DNA of 64,000 bases from Rhizobium hidalgonense (lineage in GTDB: Bacteria > Pseudomonadota > Alphaproteobacteria > Rhizobiales > Rhizobiaceae), in NCBI RefSeq assembly GCF_002914525.1, contig NZ_LODW01000093.1, forward strand, positions 62,001 through 126,000, in the 5' to 3' direction. A program made the position numbers and the translations under genes. Shown here one piece after another: positions 7,863-16,268 of this stretch (within the stretch, counting starts at the first letter, position 1; the number at the start of each line of letters is the position of its first letter). The notes beneath the pieces were generated by a model. It was given only the letters and a program-made list of their open reading frames with translations, searched no databases and was not told where the DNA came from.

Positions 7863-9413
7863 ATGACAGACAAGACACCCTTCTACATCACCACCGCGAT
7901 TTCCTATCCCAACGGCAAGCCGCATATCGGTCATGCCTATGAGCTAATCGCGACGGATGCGATGGCGCGCTACCAGCGCCTGGATGGCAGGGACGTGTTC
8001 TTCCTGACCGGCACCGACGAACACGGCCAGAAGATGCAGCAGACGGCGCGCGGCGAGGGCATCACCGCCCAGGCGCTTGCCGACCGCAATTCCGGTGAAT
8101 TCCAGGCGATGGCCAAGTTGCTGAATGCGTCGAACGATGACTTCATCCGCACCACGCAGGAGCGTCATCACGAGACTTCGCGCAACATCTGGAACCTGAT
8201 GGCCGAAAATGGCGACATCTACAAGGACAGCTATGCCGGCTGGTATTCGGTGCGCGACGAAGCCTATTACCAGGAAAACGAGACGGAGCTGCGCGCCGAC
8301 GGCGTGCGTTACGGGCCGCAGGGCACGCCCGTCGAGTGGGTGGAAGAGGCGAGCTATTTCTTCAAGCTCTCCGAATACCAGGAGAAACTGCTTGCCCATT
8401 ACGAGGCGAACCCGGATTTCATCGGTCCGGCCGAACGCCGTAACGAGGTGATCTCCTTCGTCAAGTCGGGCCTTAAGGACCTTTCGGTGTCGCGCACGAC
8501 CTTCGACTGGGGCATCAAGGTGCCGAACGATCCCGCCCATGTCATGTATGTCTGGGTCGACGCGCTGACCAACTACATCACCGCGACCGGCTATATCGAG
8601 GACAAGAACGGCCCGCGGGCAAAATACTGGCCGGCCGATGTGCACATCATCGGCAAGGATATCATCCGCTTCCACGCCGTCTACTGGCCGGCCTTCCTGA
8701 TGTCGGCGAAGCTGCCGCTGCCCAAGCGCGTCTTTGCCCATGGCTTCCTGCTCAACAAGGGCGAGAAGATGTCGAAGTCGCTCGGCAACGTCGTCGATCC
8801 CGTCAATCTGGTGAACCATTTCGGCCTCGACCAGGTGCGCTACTTCTTCCTGCGCGAAGTCTCCTTCGGCCAGGACGGCAGCTACAGCGAAGAGGCGATC
8901 GGCATCCGCATCAACTCCGACCTTGCCAACGGCATCGGCAATCTCGCCAGCCGCTCGCTGTCGATGATCGTCAAGAACTGCGACGGCAAGATCCCGGAAT
9001 GCGGGCCGCTCAGCGACGAGGACAAGGCGATGCTGGAGCAGGCCGACGCGCTGCACGGCTCGACGCGCGACGACATGAGCAAGCAGCAGATCCACCGGGC
9101 GCTCGCCTCGATTATCGCGGTGGTTTCCGAGACCGACCGTTATTTCGCCGGCCAGGCGCCGTGGGCGCTGAAGAAGACCGATCCGGAGCGGATGGGCACG
9201 GTGCTCTATGTCACCGCCGAAGTCGTGCGCCAGATCGCCATTCTGCTGCAGCCCTTCATGCCGGAATCCTCCGGCAAGCTGCTCGATCTGGTCGCGGCGC
9301 CTGCAGACAAGCGCGACTTCGCCGCTCTCGGGCAAGCCGGCCGTCTCGTTGCCGGAACGCCGCTCGAAGCGCCGACGCCGGTCTTCCCGCGCTACGTGGC
9401 TCCGGAGGCTTGA
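7863..9413 (+). CDS. metG: methionyl-tRNA synthetase
   Basis: A 516-residue class I synthetase that charges tRNA-Met. The HIGH-type motif is PHIGHAYE near residue 22 and the KMSKS loop is in GEKMSKSLGNVVDP near residue 303. It is the short bacterial form without a C-terminal tRNA-binding domain. No zinc-knuckle cysteines are seen in the connective peptide. ATG 7863 (MTDKTPFYITTA) is preferred over the in-frame start at 7854. It heads a tight run with tatD and the MBL-fold gene. Confidence 0.97.
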   Translation: MTDKTPFYITTAISYPNGKPHIGHAYELIATDAMARYQRLDGRDVFFLTGTDEHGQKMQQTARGEGITAQALADRNSGEFQAMAKLLNASNDDFIRTTQERHHETSRNIWNLMAENGDIYKDSYAGWYSVRDEAYYQENETELRADGVRYGPQGTPVEWVEEASYFFKLSEYQEKLLAHYEANPDFIGPAERRNEVISFVKSGLKDLSVSRTTFDWGIKVPNDPAHVMYVWVDALTNYITATGYIEDKNGPRAKYWPADVHIIGKDIIRFHAVYWPAFLMSAKLPLPKRVFAHGFLLNKGEKMSKSLGNVVDPVNLVNHFGLDQVRYFFLREVSFGQDGSYSEEAIGIRINSDLANGIGNLASRSLSMIVKNCDGKIPECGPLSDEDKAMLEQADALHGSTRDDMSKQQIHRALASIIAVVSETDRYFAGQAPWALKKTDPERMGTVLYVTAEVVRQIAILLQPFMPESSGKLLDLVAAPADKRDFAALGQAGRLVAGTPLEAPTPVFPRYVAPEA

Positions 9414-9417
9414 GGCC

Positions 9418-10200
9418 GTGCTGATCGATACGCATTGCCATCTGGATTTCGCCGACTTCGAGGCGGAGCGCGACGAGATCGTCGCGCGCGCCCATCAGGC
9501 CGGTGTCAGGCAGATGGTGACGATCTCGACGCGGGTGCGCAAGCTCGACGGGCTGCTTGCCATCACCGAGAAATATCCGTCGGTGTTTTGCTCGGTCGGC
9601 ACGCATCCGAACAATGCCGATGAGGAGCTTGATATCCAGACGGAAGAGTTGGTCCGCTTGGCGAATGCTCATGAGAAGGTCGTCGCCATCGGCGAGGCCG
9701 GGCTTGATTATTTCTACGATACGCAGAAGCCTGAAGACCAGCAGACCGGCTTTCGCCGCCATATCGCGGCGGCACGCGAGACCGGGCTGCCGCTCGTCAT
9801 CCACAGCCGCAGCGCCGATGAGGATATGGCAGCGATCCTGACCGAGGAAGCCGGGAAGGGGACCTTCCCCTTCATCCTGCACTGCTTTTCGGCCGGACCG
9901 GAACTGGCCAAGACCGGTGTCGAACTCGGCGGCTATGTCTCTTTTTCCGGCATTCTGACCTTCCCGAAGTCGGAAGAGCTGCGCGAGATCGCCAAGACGA
10001 TTCCGCATGAGCGGCTGCTGGTGGAAACGGACGCGCCGTATCTGGCGCCGAAGCGATGGCGCGGCAAGCGCAACGAACCGTCCTATGTCGTCAACACCGC
10101 CGAGGTGCTGGCCGAGACGATCGGTCTTTCCTACGCAGAGGTGGCGCGGATCACGACAGAGAACGCATTGCGCCTGTTTACGAAGATGCCGAGGGTCTGA
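9418..10200 (+). CDS. TatD-family metal-dependent hydrolase
   Basis: A 260-residue TIM-barrel hydrolase beginning at a GTG only 4 nt after the metG stop. It has DTHCHLDF at the N terminus (metal-binding H-x-H), GEAGLDYFYD, LVIHSR, HCFSAGP and ETDAPYLAPKRWRGKRNEP, the complete TatD metal-ligand series. Family members act as 3'-5' DNA exonucleases or deoxyribonucleases. Coupled to metG and the MBL gene, an order common in alphaproteobacteria. Confidence 0.95.
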   Translation: MLIDTHCHLDFADFEAERDEIVARAHQAGVRQMVTISTRVRKLDGLLAITEKYPSVFCSVGTHPNNADEELDIQTEELVRLANAHEKVVAIGEAGLDYFYDTQKPEDQQTGFRRHIAAARETGLPLVIHSRSADEDMAAILTEEAGKGTFPFILHCFSAGPELAKTGVELGGYVSFSGILTFPKSEELREIAKTIPHERLLVETDAPYLAPKRWRGKRNEPSYVVNTAEVLAETIGLSYAEVARITTENALRLFTKMPRV

Positions 10201-10204
10201 GAGC

Positions 10205-11029
10205 GTGCTCTACCGGCGGCGCTTCACCATTCTCGGCTGTTCGTCGTCACCCGGCGTACCGCGCATTACAGGTGACTGGGGCGCCTGCAATCCCGACAAT
10301 CCGAAAAATCGGCGCACACGCGCCGCCTTCTTGGTGCAGCAATTTGCGCCGGATGGCGGTATCACCACCGTCGTCATCGACACCGGACCGGATTTTCGCG
10401 AACAGATGATCAGGGCAGGGGCCGATCATGTCGATGCCGTGCTCTACAGCCATCCGCATGCCGATCATATTCACGGCATCGACGATCTGCGCGGCTATTT
10501 CCACAATACGCGCCGCCGGGTGCCGATCTTTGCCGACCAATATACGATGGACAGGCTGCGCGAAGCCTTCGGCTATTGCCTGGAAACGCCGCCGGGCAGC
10601 AATTATCCGCCGATCGTGCTGCCTGTTGTCATCGAAAACCTCGACGAACCCGTCGAAATCCGCGGCCCAGGCGGCAAGATACAGTTCCATCCGCATATCC
10701 AGCAGCATGGCGATATCCACTCGCTCGGCTTCCGTATCGGCGATGTGGCTTATTGCAGCGATATCAGCGACTTCCCGCCGCAGACCGTCGACAAGCTTCA
10801 AAATCTCGATGTGCTGATCATCGACGCGCTGCAATATAGCTATCATCCGAGCCATCTGTCGCTGGAACAGTCGCTCGACTGGATCGGCCGGCTGAAGCCG
10901 AAACGGGCGATCCTCACGCATATGCACACGCCGCTCGATTACGACGTGGTGATGGCCGAGACGCCGGACCATGTGGTGCCGGCCTATGACCAGATGAGCT
11001 TCGAAACCGAGGTCAGGATCGGGGCTTGA
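10205..11029 (+). CDS. MBL-fold metal-dependent hydrolase (PhnP-like)
   Basis: A 274-residue metallo-beta-lactamase-fold protein. The dinuclear zinc motif H-x-H-x-D-H appears as SHPHADHIHGIDDLRGYF, with DTGPDFREQM before it and ITHMHTPLDYD near the C terminus. PhnP-type enzymes cleave cyclic phosphodiesters, but the substrate here is not known. The start is GTG at 10205, five bases after the tatD stop, so it is probably the third gene of the metG operon. It converges with the TerC-type gene. Confidence 0.9.
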   Translation: MLYRRRFTILGCSSSPGVPRITGDWGACNPDNPKNRRTRAAFLVQQFAPDGGITTVVIDTGPDFREQMIRAGADHVDAVLYSHPHADHIHGIDDLRGYFHNTRRRVPIFADQYTMDRLREAFGYCLETPPGSNYPPIVLPVVIENLDEPVEIRGPGGKIQFHPHIQQHGDIHSLGFRIGDVAYCSDISDFPPQTVDKLQNLDVLIIDALQYSYHPSHLSLEQSLDWIGRLKPKRAILTHMHTPLDYDVVMAETPDHVVPAYDQMSFETEVRIGA

Positions 11030-11047
11030 GCCTCGATCCCACATTAC

Positions 11048-11653
11048 CTAAACGTAGGGCATAACCTCGACGGCGCCGCGATAGATCATGTCGAGCGAGA
11101 CGTAGAGGATGATCAGCAAGCCGACATAGGCGATCCAGCGATGGTTGTGCAGCAACTGGGCGATCAGGTTGGCGGCGATACCCATCAGCGCGATCGACAA
11201 GGCCAGACCGATGATCAGCACGCTCGGATGCTCGCGCGCGGCACCGGCAACGGCGAGCACGTTATCGAGCGACATGGAAACGTCGGCAATGACGATCTGG
11301 GTCGCCGCCTGGAAGAAGGTCTTTTTCGGGGCTCCCTCGGCGCCCGCCGCGTCGTGGTTGTTGCCATGGCCGGCGCGTAGCTCGCGCCACATCTTCCAGC
11401 AGACCCAGAGGAGCAGAAGTCCGCCGGCCAGCAACAGACCGACGATCGCCAGCAGATAGACCGCAACACTGGCAAAGAGAATACGCAGGATGGTCGCGGC
11501 CGCAATGCCGACGATGATCGCTTTTCGGCGCTGCGTGGACTCGAGTCCGGCAGCGGCAAGGCCGATAACCACGGCGTTGTCGCCGGCGAGAACGAGGTCG
11601 ATAGCAATGACCTGCAGCAAAGCCGTCAGACCGGCTGCCGTAAAGATGTCCAT
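11048..11653 (-). CDS. TerC-family integral membrane protein
   Basis: A 201-residue protein with about seven membrane helices. Its two acidic motifs, DLVLAGDNAVVIGLAA and IADVSMSLDNVLAVAGAA, are the duplicated signature of the TerC/LysE-superfamily metal transporters (tellurite resistance, manganese export). ATG 11653 is chosen because GGGGA precedes it; a longer in-frame reading to 11869 adds a hydrophilic stretch with no family match. On the minus strand TTGACG, 17 nt, TAGCAC lies around 11683-11711 and could be a sigma-70 promoter. Confidence 0.88.
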   Translation of the reverse strand: MDIFTAAGLTALLQVIAIDLVLAGDNAVVIGLAAAGLESTQRRKAIIVGIAAATILRILFASVAVYLLAIVGLLLAGGLLLLWVCWKMWRELRAGHGNNHDAAGAEGAPKKTFFQAATQIVIADVSMSLDNVLAVAGAAREHPSVLIIGLALSIALMGIAANLIAQLLHNHRWIAYVGLLIILYVSLDMIYRGAVEVMPYV

Positions 11654-11849
11654 ATGAAATATCCCCAATGCGTCAATAGCCGTGCTAGCGTCTCGAAGGT
11701 ATGACGTCAACCGCACAGCACCTTGAATTGCGGTGGCGCGGGACAACGATCTTCGATGCCAAACCGTTCCTCTTTCTAATGTCGGTGAGCCGCCAATGTG
11801 GGGGTGGGCGATGCCGCTGAGGCCGCCACCGCCTCCGGCGCATTGGCTT

Positions 11850-11874
11850 GGAACATTCCACTCGTCCACCTGTT
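11850..11874 (+). promoter_or_regulatory. likely EcfG-type (general stress) promoter
   Basis: GGAAC at 11850-11854, 16 nt, then TGTT at 11871-11874. Only the first base of the -10 differs from the EcfG consensus GGAAC-N16/17-CGTT. It would start a leader of about 58 nt ahead of the stress-type gene at 11940. Confidence 0.55.
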
Positions 11875-11939
11875 TTTCTGATCAGGAAACCAGCCGCCGA
11901 ATCGGCGGCGTGGGTCTATGCATCGAGAGGAGATTTCCC

Positions 11940-12629
11940 GTGAGCAGCATTTACAACGATACCAAGCCAGCCTTCTCGGGCCCGACAGGGGGCAGTAGCC
12001 TCACCGCATTTTTCGACAGTCGATCGGAGGCCGAATCCGCCGTCTCCCGTCTTGAAGATGCGGGCGTGCCGGTCGCGAGAATCAGGTTGATGCCAGACTA
12101 TGAGGCGGATGAAAAAACCGCCGGCGCGATGAGCGGCGACCGCAGCGGCTTCTTCGACGCGCTGGCCGACTTCTTTTTCCCCGACGAGGATCGTGCGGTC
12201 TACGCGAAGGGGCTGCGGCGTGGCGGCTTCCTCGTCCAGGTCAATGACATCGATGACGCGCTCTATGAGACAGTCCACGATATTCTCGACGACGAGGGCA
12301 GCATCGACATGGATGAGCGGGCGGACCTCTGGTCGTCGGAGGGCGCATTTCAAGGCGCCTCGAACACGGGGTTTGCCGGCTCGACTGGAGGCGGCAAAGC
12401 TGCGGAAGATCTCGCCGTCTCCGAAAGCGCCTTCGAAGGCCGGGATTCTTCTGCCAATCCCGACGACCTGCATCCGGTTGCCACACGCGACACCGCGCAT
12501 GGAAGCGCCAAGGTGCGGGCTTACACCTTCACCGGCGCCGGCTCGCCGTCGGGCGACGCCGACCGGCAATCCCAGAGCCAGTCACAAGATGGATCGCGAC
12601 AGAGCCAGAGTTTCCGGCGCGATCATTGA
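11940..12629 (+). CDS. stress-type protein with GsiB/17M-like N-terminal domain, 229 aa
   Basis: The N-terminal part (about 20-115) reads LTAFFDSRSEAESAVSRLEDAGVPVARI and later GGFLVQVNDIDDALYETVHDILDDEG, the pattern of the general-stress 17M-like ferredoxin fold. The C-terminal half is hydrophilic, rich in Ser, Gly, Gln and Asp, and ends in SQSQ repeats, probably disordered. The GTG at 11940 is chosen because GAGAGGAG lies at 11925-11932. An EcfG-like promoter upstream fits a stress role. The exact function is unknown. Confidence 0.75.
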   Translation: MSSIYNDTKPAFSGPTGGSSLTAFFDSRSEAESAVSRLEDAGVPVARIRLMPDYEADEKTAGAMSGDRSGFFDALADFFFPDEDRAVYAKGLRRGGFLVQVNDIDDALYETVHDILDDEGSIDMDERADLWSSEGAFQGASNTGFAGSTGGGKAAEDLAVSESAFEGRDSSANPDDLHPVATRDTAHGSAKVRAYTFTGAGSPSGDADRQSQSQSQDGSRQSQSFRRDH

Positions 12630-12636
12630 TATGCAC

Positions 12637-12669
12637 GACCAAGGCCCGGCCGCTATGCCGGGCCTTGGT
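12637..12669 (+). terminator. GC-rich hairpin, terminator or attenuator
   Basis: CAAGGCCCGG and CCGGGCCTTG form a perfect 10-bp stem with a short loop between the stress gene and the next small gene. Only a weak T-tract follows (TTCTCTTG), so it may be a partial terminator that still lets the downstream gene be read. Confidence 0.6.
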
Positions 12670-12698
12670 TCTCTTGCTAGTAGTTGGAGGACAGATCC

Positions 12699-13082
12699 AT
12701 GCAATCATCCATCAACCGGGACGGCGTTCTTCCGCTCGACCCCGATGACCTGGTCGCCGAAGGCGAACCACCTTTTGCCGATGCCGCCACAGAGAGCGCG
12801 CGCCAAAAGGCCGACCATGATCTGGCCGTGCTGCGGCATGAAGTCAGGCTGTTGCGCGCCCGGATCGGCATGCTGCGCGAGGATGCGGAAGCCGCACTGA
12901 AAGCCAAGGCCACTTCGGTCGATGCAAACGCCCATGTTCAACTCGGCGACTATCCCTGGGCGAAGCTTGCCGCGGCTATGTGTGCAGCTTTCGTCGCAAC
13001 CAGACTGGTTCGACGCCTTGCGCTGGGGGTGATGCTGACCGGATTTGCCGGTCATCTTTCCGAGGCGAGACGGTGGCACTGA
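12699..13082 (+). CDS. small coiled-coil membrane protein, 127 aa
   Basis: An acidic N terminus (LPLDPDDLVAEGEPP) is followed by a heptad-rich charged helix (about 35-75) and one hydrophobic segment (AKLAAAMCAAFVATRLVRRLALGVML region, about 90-115). The layout resembles small membrane-anchored proteins of the ElaB/YqjD type, but sequence identity to that family cannot be claimed. The start at 12699 has GGAGGACA immediately upstream. It lies 70 bp after the stress gene and may share its transcript. Confidence 0.7.
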   Translation: MQSSINRDGVLPLDPDDLVAEGEPPFADAATESARQKADHDLAVLRHEVRLLRARIGMLREDAEAALKAKATSVDANAHVQLGDYPWAKLAAAMCAAFVATRLVRRLALGVMLTGFAGHLSEARRWH

Positions 13083-13101
13083 CAACCCCGTAAAAACGTC
13101 A

Positions 13102-13623
13102 TCAATGAATCGGCGCGGGGTCGGCCGGCATCGGCTTGGCGAGTTCTTTCAGAATCGATTCAAGCGCATCGGCCGTCGTCTGCAGGCCGGATGATTGTGC
13201 AATTTTTAGAGCCGCCGTGCAGTGAGCTAACAACTCATCTTGCGGGGTGTGATCATTCGTCGGAAATACGATGCCCGCATAGTGTGACGGGTTTCCGGCT
13301 TCGTCCCGGAAGCAGCGGCCGAAGGCAGCCACGGCTACGATATGTCCACTTCGATCAAATACTCGATAGTCATGGCGGTAGGGATTTCCCGTGATCACCG
13401 AGTCTGAAATCGCCTTGGCCACGGATGGCTTGTCGTCCGGGTGAATTCGGTCGAGGTATTTTATGATCGGCAGCCCGGCGACGGTCTGCGCCGGATCAAG
13501 CCCAAAGAGAATTGCCAGCGCCGAATCTGCATAAACCGTGTCGGTCGCCAAATCCCACGTGAAGATACCAGGCTCTTCAGACAGAAATTCGGGCGTTCCG
13601 AAAGTCCCGCTGACAAGGTTCAT
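13102..13623 (-). CDS. PAS-domain protein, 173 aa
   Basis: A single PAS fold covers about residues 15-125: GIFTWDLATDTVYADSALAILFGLD, then DRIHPDDKPSVAKAIS, then RVFDRSGHIVAVAAFGRCFRDEAGNP. The last 45 residues form a helix. No output domain follows, so it is a stand-alone sensor or partner protein. The ATG at 13623 is preceded by GGGGG on the minus strand. Its ligand is unknown. Confidence 0.8.
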   Translation of the reverse strand: MNLVSGTFGTPEFLSEEPGIFTWDLATDTVYADSALAILFGLDPAQTVAGLPIIKYLDRIHPDDKPSVAKAISDSVITGNPYRHDYRVFDRSGHIVAVAAFGRCFRDEAGNPSHYAGIVFPTNDHTPQDELLAHCTAALKIAQSSGLQTTADALESILKELAKPMPADPAPIH

Positions 13624-13699
13624 TTCGCACCCCCAGTCTGAGCGGCCGGTTGACCAATCCCAGCACTTGCAAGAATACGACACGCCTGATCAAAGACAA

Positions 13700-14075
13700 A
13701 GCAGTACTATTTTCCTCCCGATTTTAGTCGCGTTCCACTCGACGCTACTGCAAGAACGTTCCGAGCAGCCTGCTTGTTAAGGCTCCACGCTTGATGGCTC
13801 AATCTGCGCCGCATAGTCAACAAGCTTGCCACCGAAGCGCGGCGCGGCGCGTATCGCGCCCTCGTCACATCGACGTTTTCGGGCTCGTTACACACCGCAA
13901 GGCGACGCGTAGCACGCGGCCGGCGTCCGCCACATAAACGCGTCACGCGCAGGCATCTGCCCTGGCGATCGTGCGCAGCGGCCGGTTACGATATCGCGGG
14001 CGACGATAGACGCTTGGAGCTGCTGTTTCCTCGAAGTAGTGTTTCCAGAAGATCCAGATTCAGTTCGAGGGCCCC
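13700..14075. other. 376-bp stretch without a convincing gene
   Basis: It holds the upstream region of the PAS gene on one side and of the DUF599 gene on the other. GGAAC occurs twice on the minus strand (near 13733 and 13757) but without a matching CGTT at the right spacing. I see no coding sequence, RNA gene or clear repeat. Confidence 0.5.
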
Positions 14076-14768
14076 ATGGATTTTCTGAACGTCGCGGCAA
14101 TCGTTTTCTTCCTTCTTGTCTGGGTGGCGCTCGAGCCTTTGATGGCAGTGGGTTGGCCGAGGAGAAACGACAGCCTTTCCGTCGATATGGTGCGGATCCG
14201 CACCGCCTGGATGCGCGAGGTTCTGACGCGAGACAATAACTTCATCGGCGACGCGGCGATCCTCGGGCACACGATCAATTCGGCATCCTTCTTCGGATCC
14301 GCCAACCTCATCGTCATCGTCGGGCTCAGCGGCGCGCTCTTCATGGAGCCGAACTATGGATCGGGTGGCGGTCTGATCGAGATGTTTGCCGCCCAGGATC
14401 CCGCCTGGTTTTTCCAGTGCAAGGTGCTCCTGATCATGGCCACGCTGCTTAGGGGACTATCCGATTTCATCTGGGCGGTCCGGCAGATCAACTATTGCCT
14501 GGCGGCGATTGGGGCGAGTCCGTCGCGCGATGAAGACAGGGACATTGTCAGCTGGACAAATGCGCTGACCCTGGTTTTGAACCCCGCGCTTCGATCGTTT
14601 AGCGTCGGGGTCCGGTCTTATTACTTCACCTTCGCAGCCGCCTTCTGGTTTCTCGGGCCGATCCCCTTCATCGTTGCGACCATTCTCAGCGTCGGCATGC
14701 TGGTCTGGCGTCAATCCTGGTCGGATGCCGCCAAAGGGATCATGGCCATACGCAAGCTGCTCGACTAG
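14076..14768 (+). CDS. DUF599-family membrane protein
   Basis: A 230-residue membrane protein with four to five helices. It shows the DUF599 pattern: W..WM(R)EVLTRDNNFIGDAAILGHTINSASFFGSANLIVIVGL near residues 44-90 and a late RSYYFTFAAAFWFLGPIPFI segment. The function of the family is not established. The ATG at 14076 is preceded by GAGGG. It stands alone. Confidence 0.85.
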   Translation: MDFLNVAAIVFFLLVWVALEPLMAVGWPRRNDSLSVDMVRIRTAWMREVLTRDNNFIGDAAILGHTINSASFFGSANLIVIVGLSGALFMEPNYGSGGGLIEMFAAQDPAWFFQCKVLLIMATLLRGLSDFIWAVRQINYCLAAIGASPSRDEDRDIVSWTNALTLVLNPALRSFSVGVRSYYFTFAAAFWFLGPIPFIVATILSVGMLVWRQSWSDAAKGIMAIRKLLD

Positions 14769-14922
14769 GGCCAAGACTTAAGTTCCGCTGGAGCGGAATT
14801 TGTCGGCATCGTGTGACAGCCGTGGTCCTCGAACAAAAAACAGAAACGGTGCCCGATGGTCCGCCTCGAAGCAATGCGCATGTGATGACCGTTGCCAGAC
14901 TATTCAACACGATAATCAAGCA

Positions 14923-15879
14923 TTATCTGAAGGATCTGTGGATATCTTCAACTGTTTGTTTCGGATTCTGAAGGTGTGGGAAGTGGCCGATACCCGGCCG
15001 GATATCGATTTTCGCACCGATTTTGGCGGCGAACTCGATGCCCATTTCCTTTTTGATGTAGAGATCCTTTTCGCCCCAGACCACTTTGACCGGCGTCTTC
15101 AACCACTCGACATTGGCCTCGAGGACGTTCTGGTCGCGGGTGAAATTCGCGTAATAATGGGCGAATGCGTCCGCCGAAGTGATCCCATCGAGGCTCCACG
15201 AACGGGCCATGTCTTGTTGAAGGTCGATCGGCAGATCGAATTGCTCCGCGGGCGAGAGGCCGCGCCTGTGCACGTTCGCAAGGATCTCCTCACTGGTCTT
15301 GTTCATGTAAGCGCGGGTCGGCGAGGCGGTCGGCTCAGCTTTGAGGTTCTGCAGGTTCTCCCACATATATTGCGGCCGGTCGAACGGCGCGAAGTCGCCA
15401 ACGATGATCTGCCTGGCCATCGTCGGCTCATCGAGAGCAAGCAGCAGAACGGGGAGGGCAGCGATATCGGTCGCGTAGATCACGAGGCTCGACCGGTCGA
15501 TGGCTCCCCGTTCGATATAGGCCTTCAAGACCTGGGCATACGCCCTTGGCGCATAGGAAAACCGTTCCAAAACCGGCCGCGACGACTGGCCGTAGCCCGG
15601 CCAATCGAAGGCGTGGACGTCGTAGTCGCGAGCAAGCCTTGTTGCGATGCCCTTCCAGACGCTCAGCGTTTCCGGAAACCCATGCAGGAAAAGTACGGTG
15701 CCTTTTGTCGCCGGAGCCCGGACAATCATTCTCCTCAGCGTCAGGATCTCGTCGATCTCGATGGAGTCAACGGCCGCGTGCGCGGCTCCTCCAGACGCGG
15801 AAGCGAAGGCTTCGGCGGCGCCGAACGATGGAGTTGCTGCGACCGATGCGGCAGCATGTGCGATGTTGTTCTCAGACAT
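14923..15879 (-). CDS. alpha/beta-fold hydrolase
   Basis: A 318-residue hydrolase. LFLHGFPETLSVWKGIA (oxyanion HGFP) and FDWPGYGQSS are typical of the haloalkane dehalogenase/epoxide hydrolase branch. The nucleophile position reads VIYATDIAALP, with Asp as in that branch but lacking the usual D-W-G context. The C-terminal catalytic His is in GIGHFPHLQNP. The ATG at 15879 is chosen because AAAGGA precedes it. The first 35 residues are Ala/Ser-rich and low complexity. The substrate is unknown. Confidence 0.8.
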   Translation of the reverse strand: MSENNIAHAAASVAATPSFGAAEAFASASGGAAHAAVDSIEIDEILTLRRMIVRAPATKGTVLFLHGFPETLSVWKGIATRLARDYDVHAFDWPGYGQSSRPVLERFSYAPRAYAQVLKAYIERGAIDRSSLVIYATDIAALPVLLLALDEPTMARQIIVGDFAPFDRPQYMWENLQNLKAEPTASPTRAYMNKTSEEILANVHRRGLSPAEQFDLPIDLQQDMARSWSLDGITSADAFAHYYANFTRDQNVLEANVEWLKTPVKVVWGEKDLYIKKEMGIEFAAKIGAKIDIRPGIGHFPHLQNPKQTVEDIHRSFR

Positions 15880-16268
15880 ATGCGGTCCTTTCGTGAACGA
15901 CGGCCCAAGCTCGAAAATTGGCCAGCCCCCAGAATAGGTAGACACGGCGCCAGCGCATGGTAGCCGCCGGAAATGAGAGGCACCCTCTCGATGACGATTG
16001 CGGACCAGGCCCGATGTTTCGGCATCGAACCGCGCCGGGAAGCGGGGCAGGGTATCTTTCCCCTTCGAAGTTACCCACGGAAGATAGACTCGGGAAATTT
16101 ATGTCCGCTCCAGCCGCGAGCGTTTGTCGCTTCCGAGCGTCGCTGCAACATATTGTCTGCGTCCGCCAGGCCGGTCGTCGATTGACGTTGATGATGCAAC
16201 GCTTCACAAAGTGGCGAAGTTCTATCGACTAGACAACAGCGCGACCACTTCGCGGGGACCACAGCGAC
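15880..16268. other. 389-bp divergent intergenic region
   Basis: Lies between the divergent alpha/beta hydrolase and MscS genes and must hold both promoters. I see no convincing coding sequence, terminator hairpin or known operator. Confidence 0.5.

Noticed and set aside
11654..11850. yybP-ykoY (manganese) riboswitch before the TerC-type gene
   Set aside because: TerC-type genes often carry it, but the conserved GGGGAGUAG and the second conserved loop are not present.
13700..13800. EcfG promoter upstream of the PAS gene
   Set aside because: Two GGAAC boxes exist on the minus strand but neither has CGTT or a near match 16-17 nt away.
14800..15963. 387-residue plus-strand open frame
   Set aside because: Antisense to the alpha/beta hydrolase, whose oxyanion and His motifs are clear.
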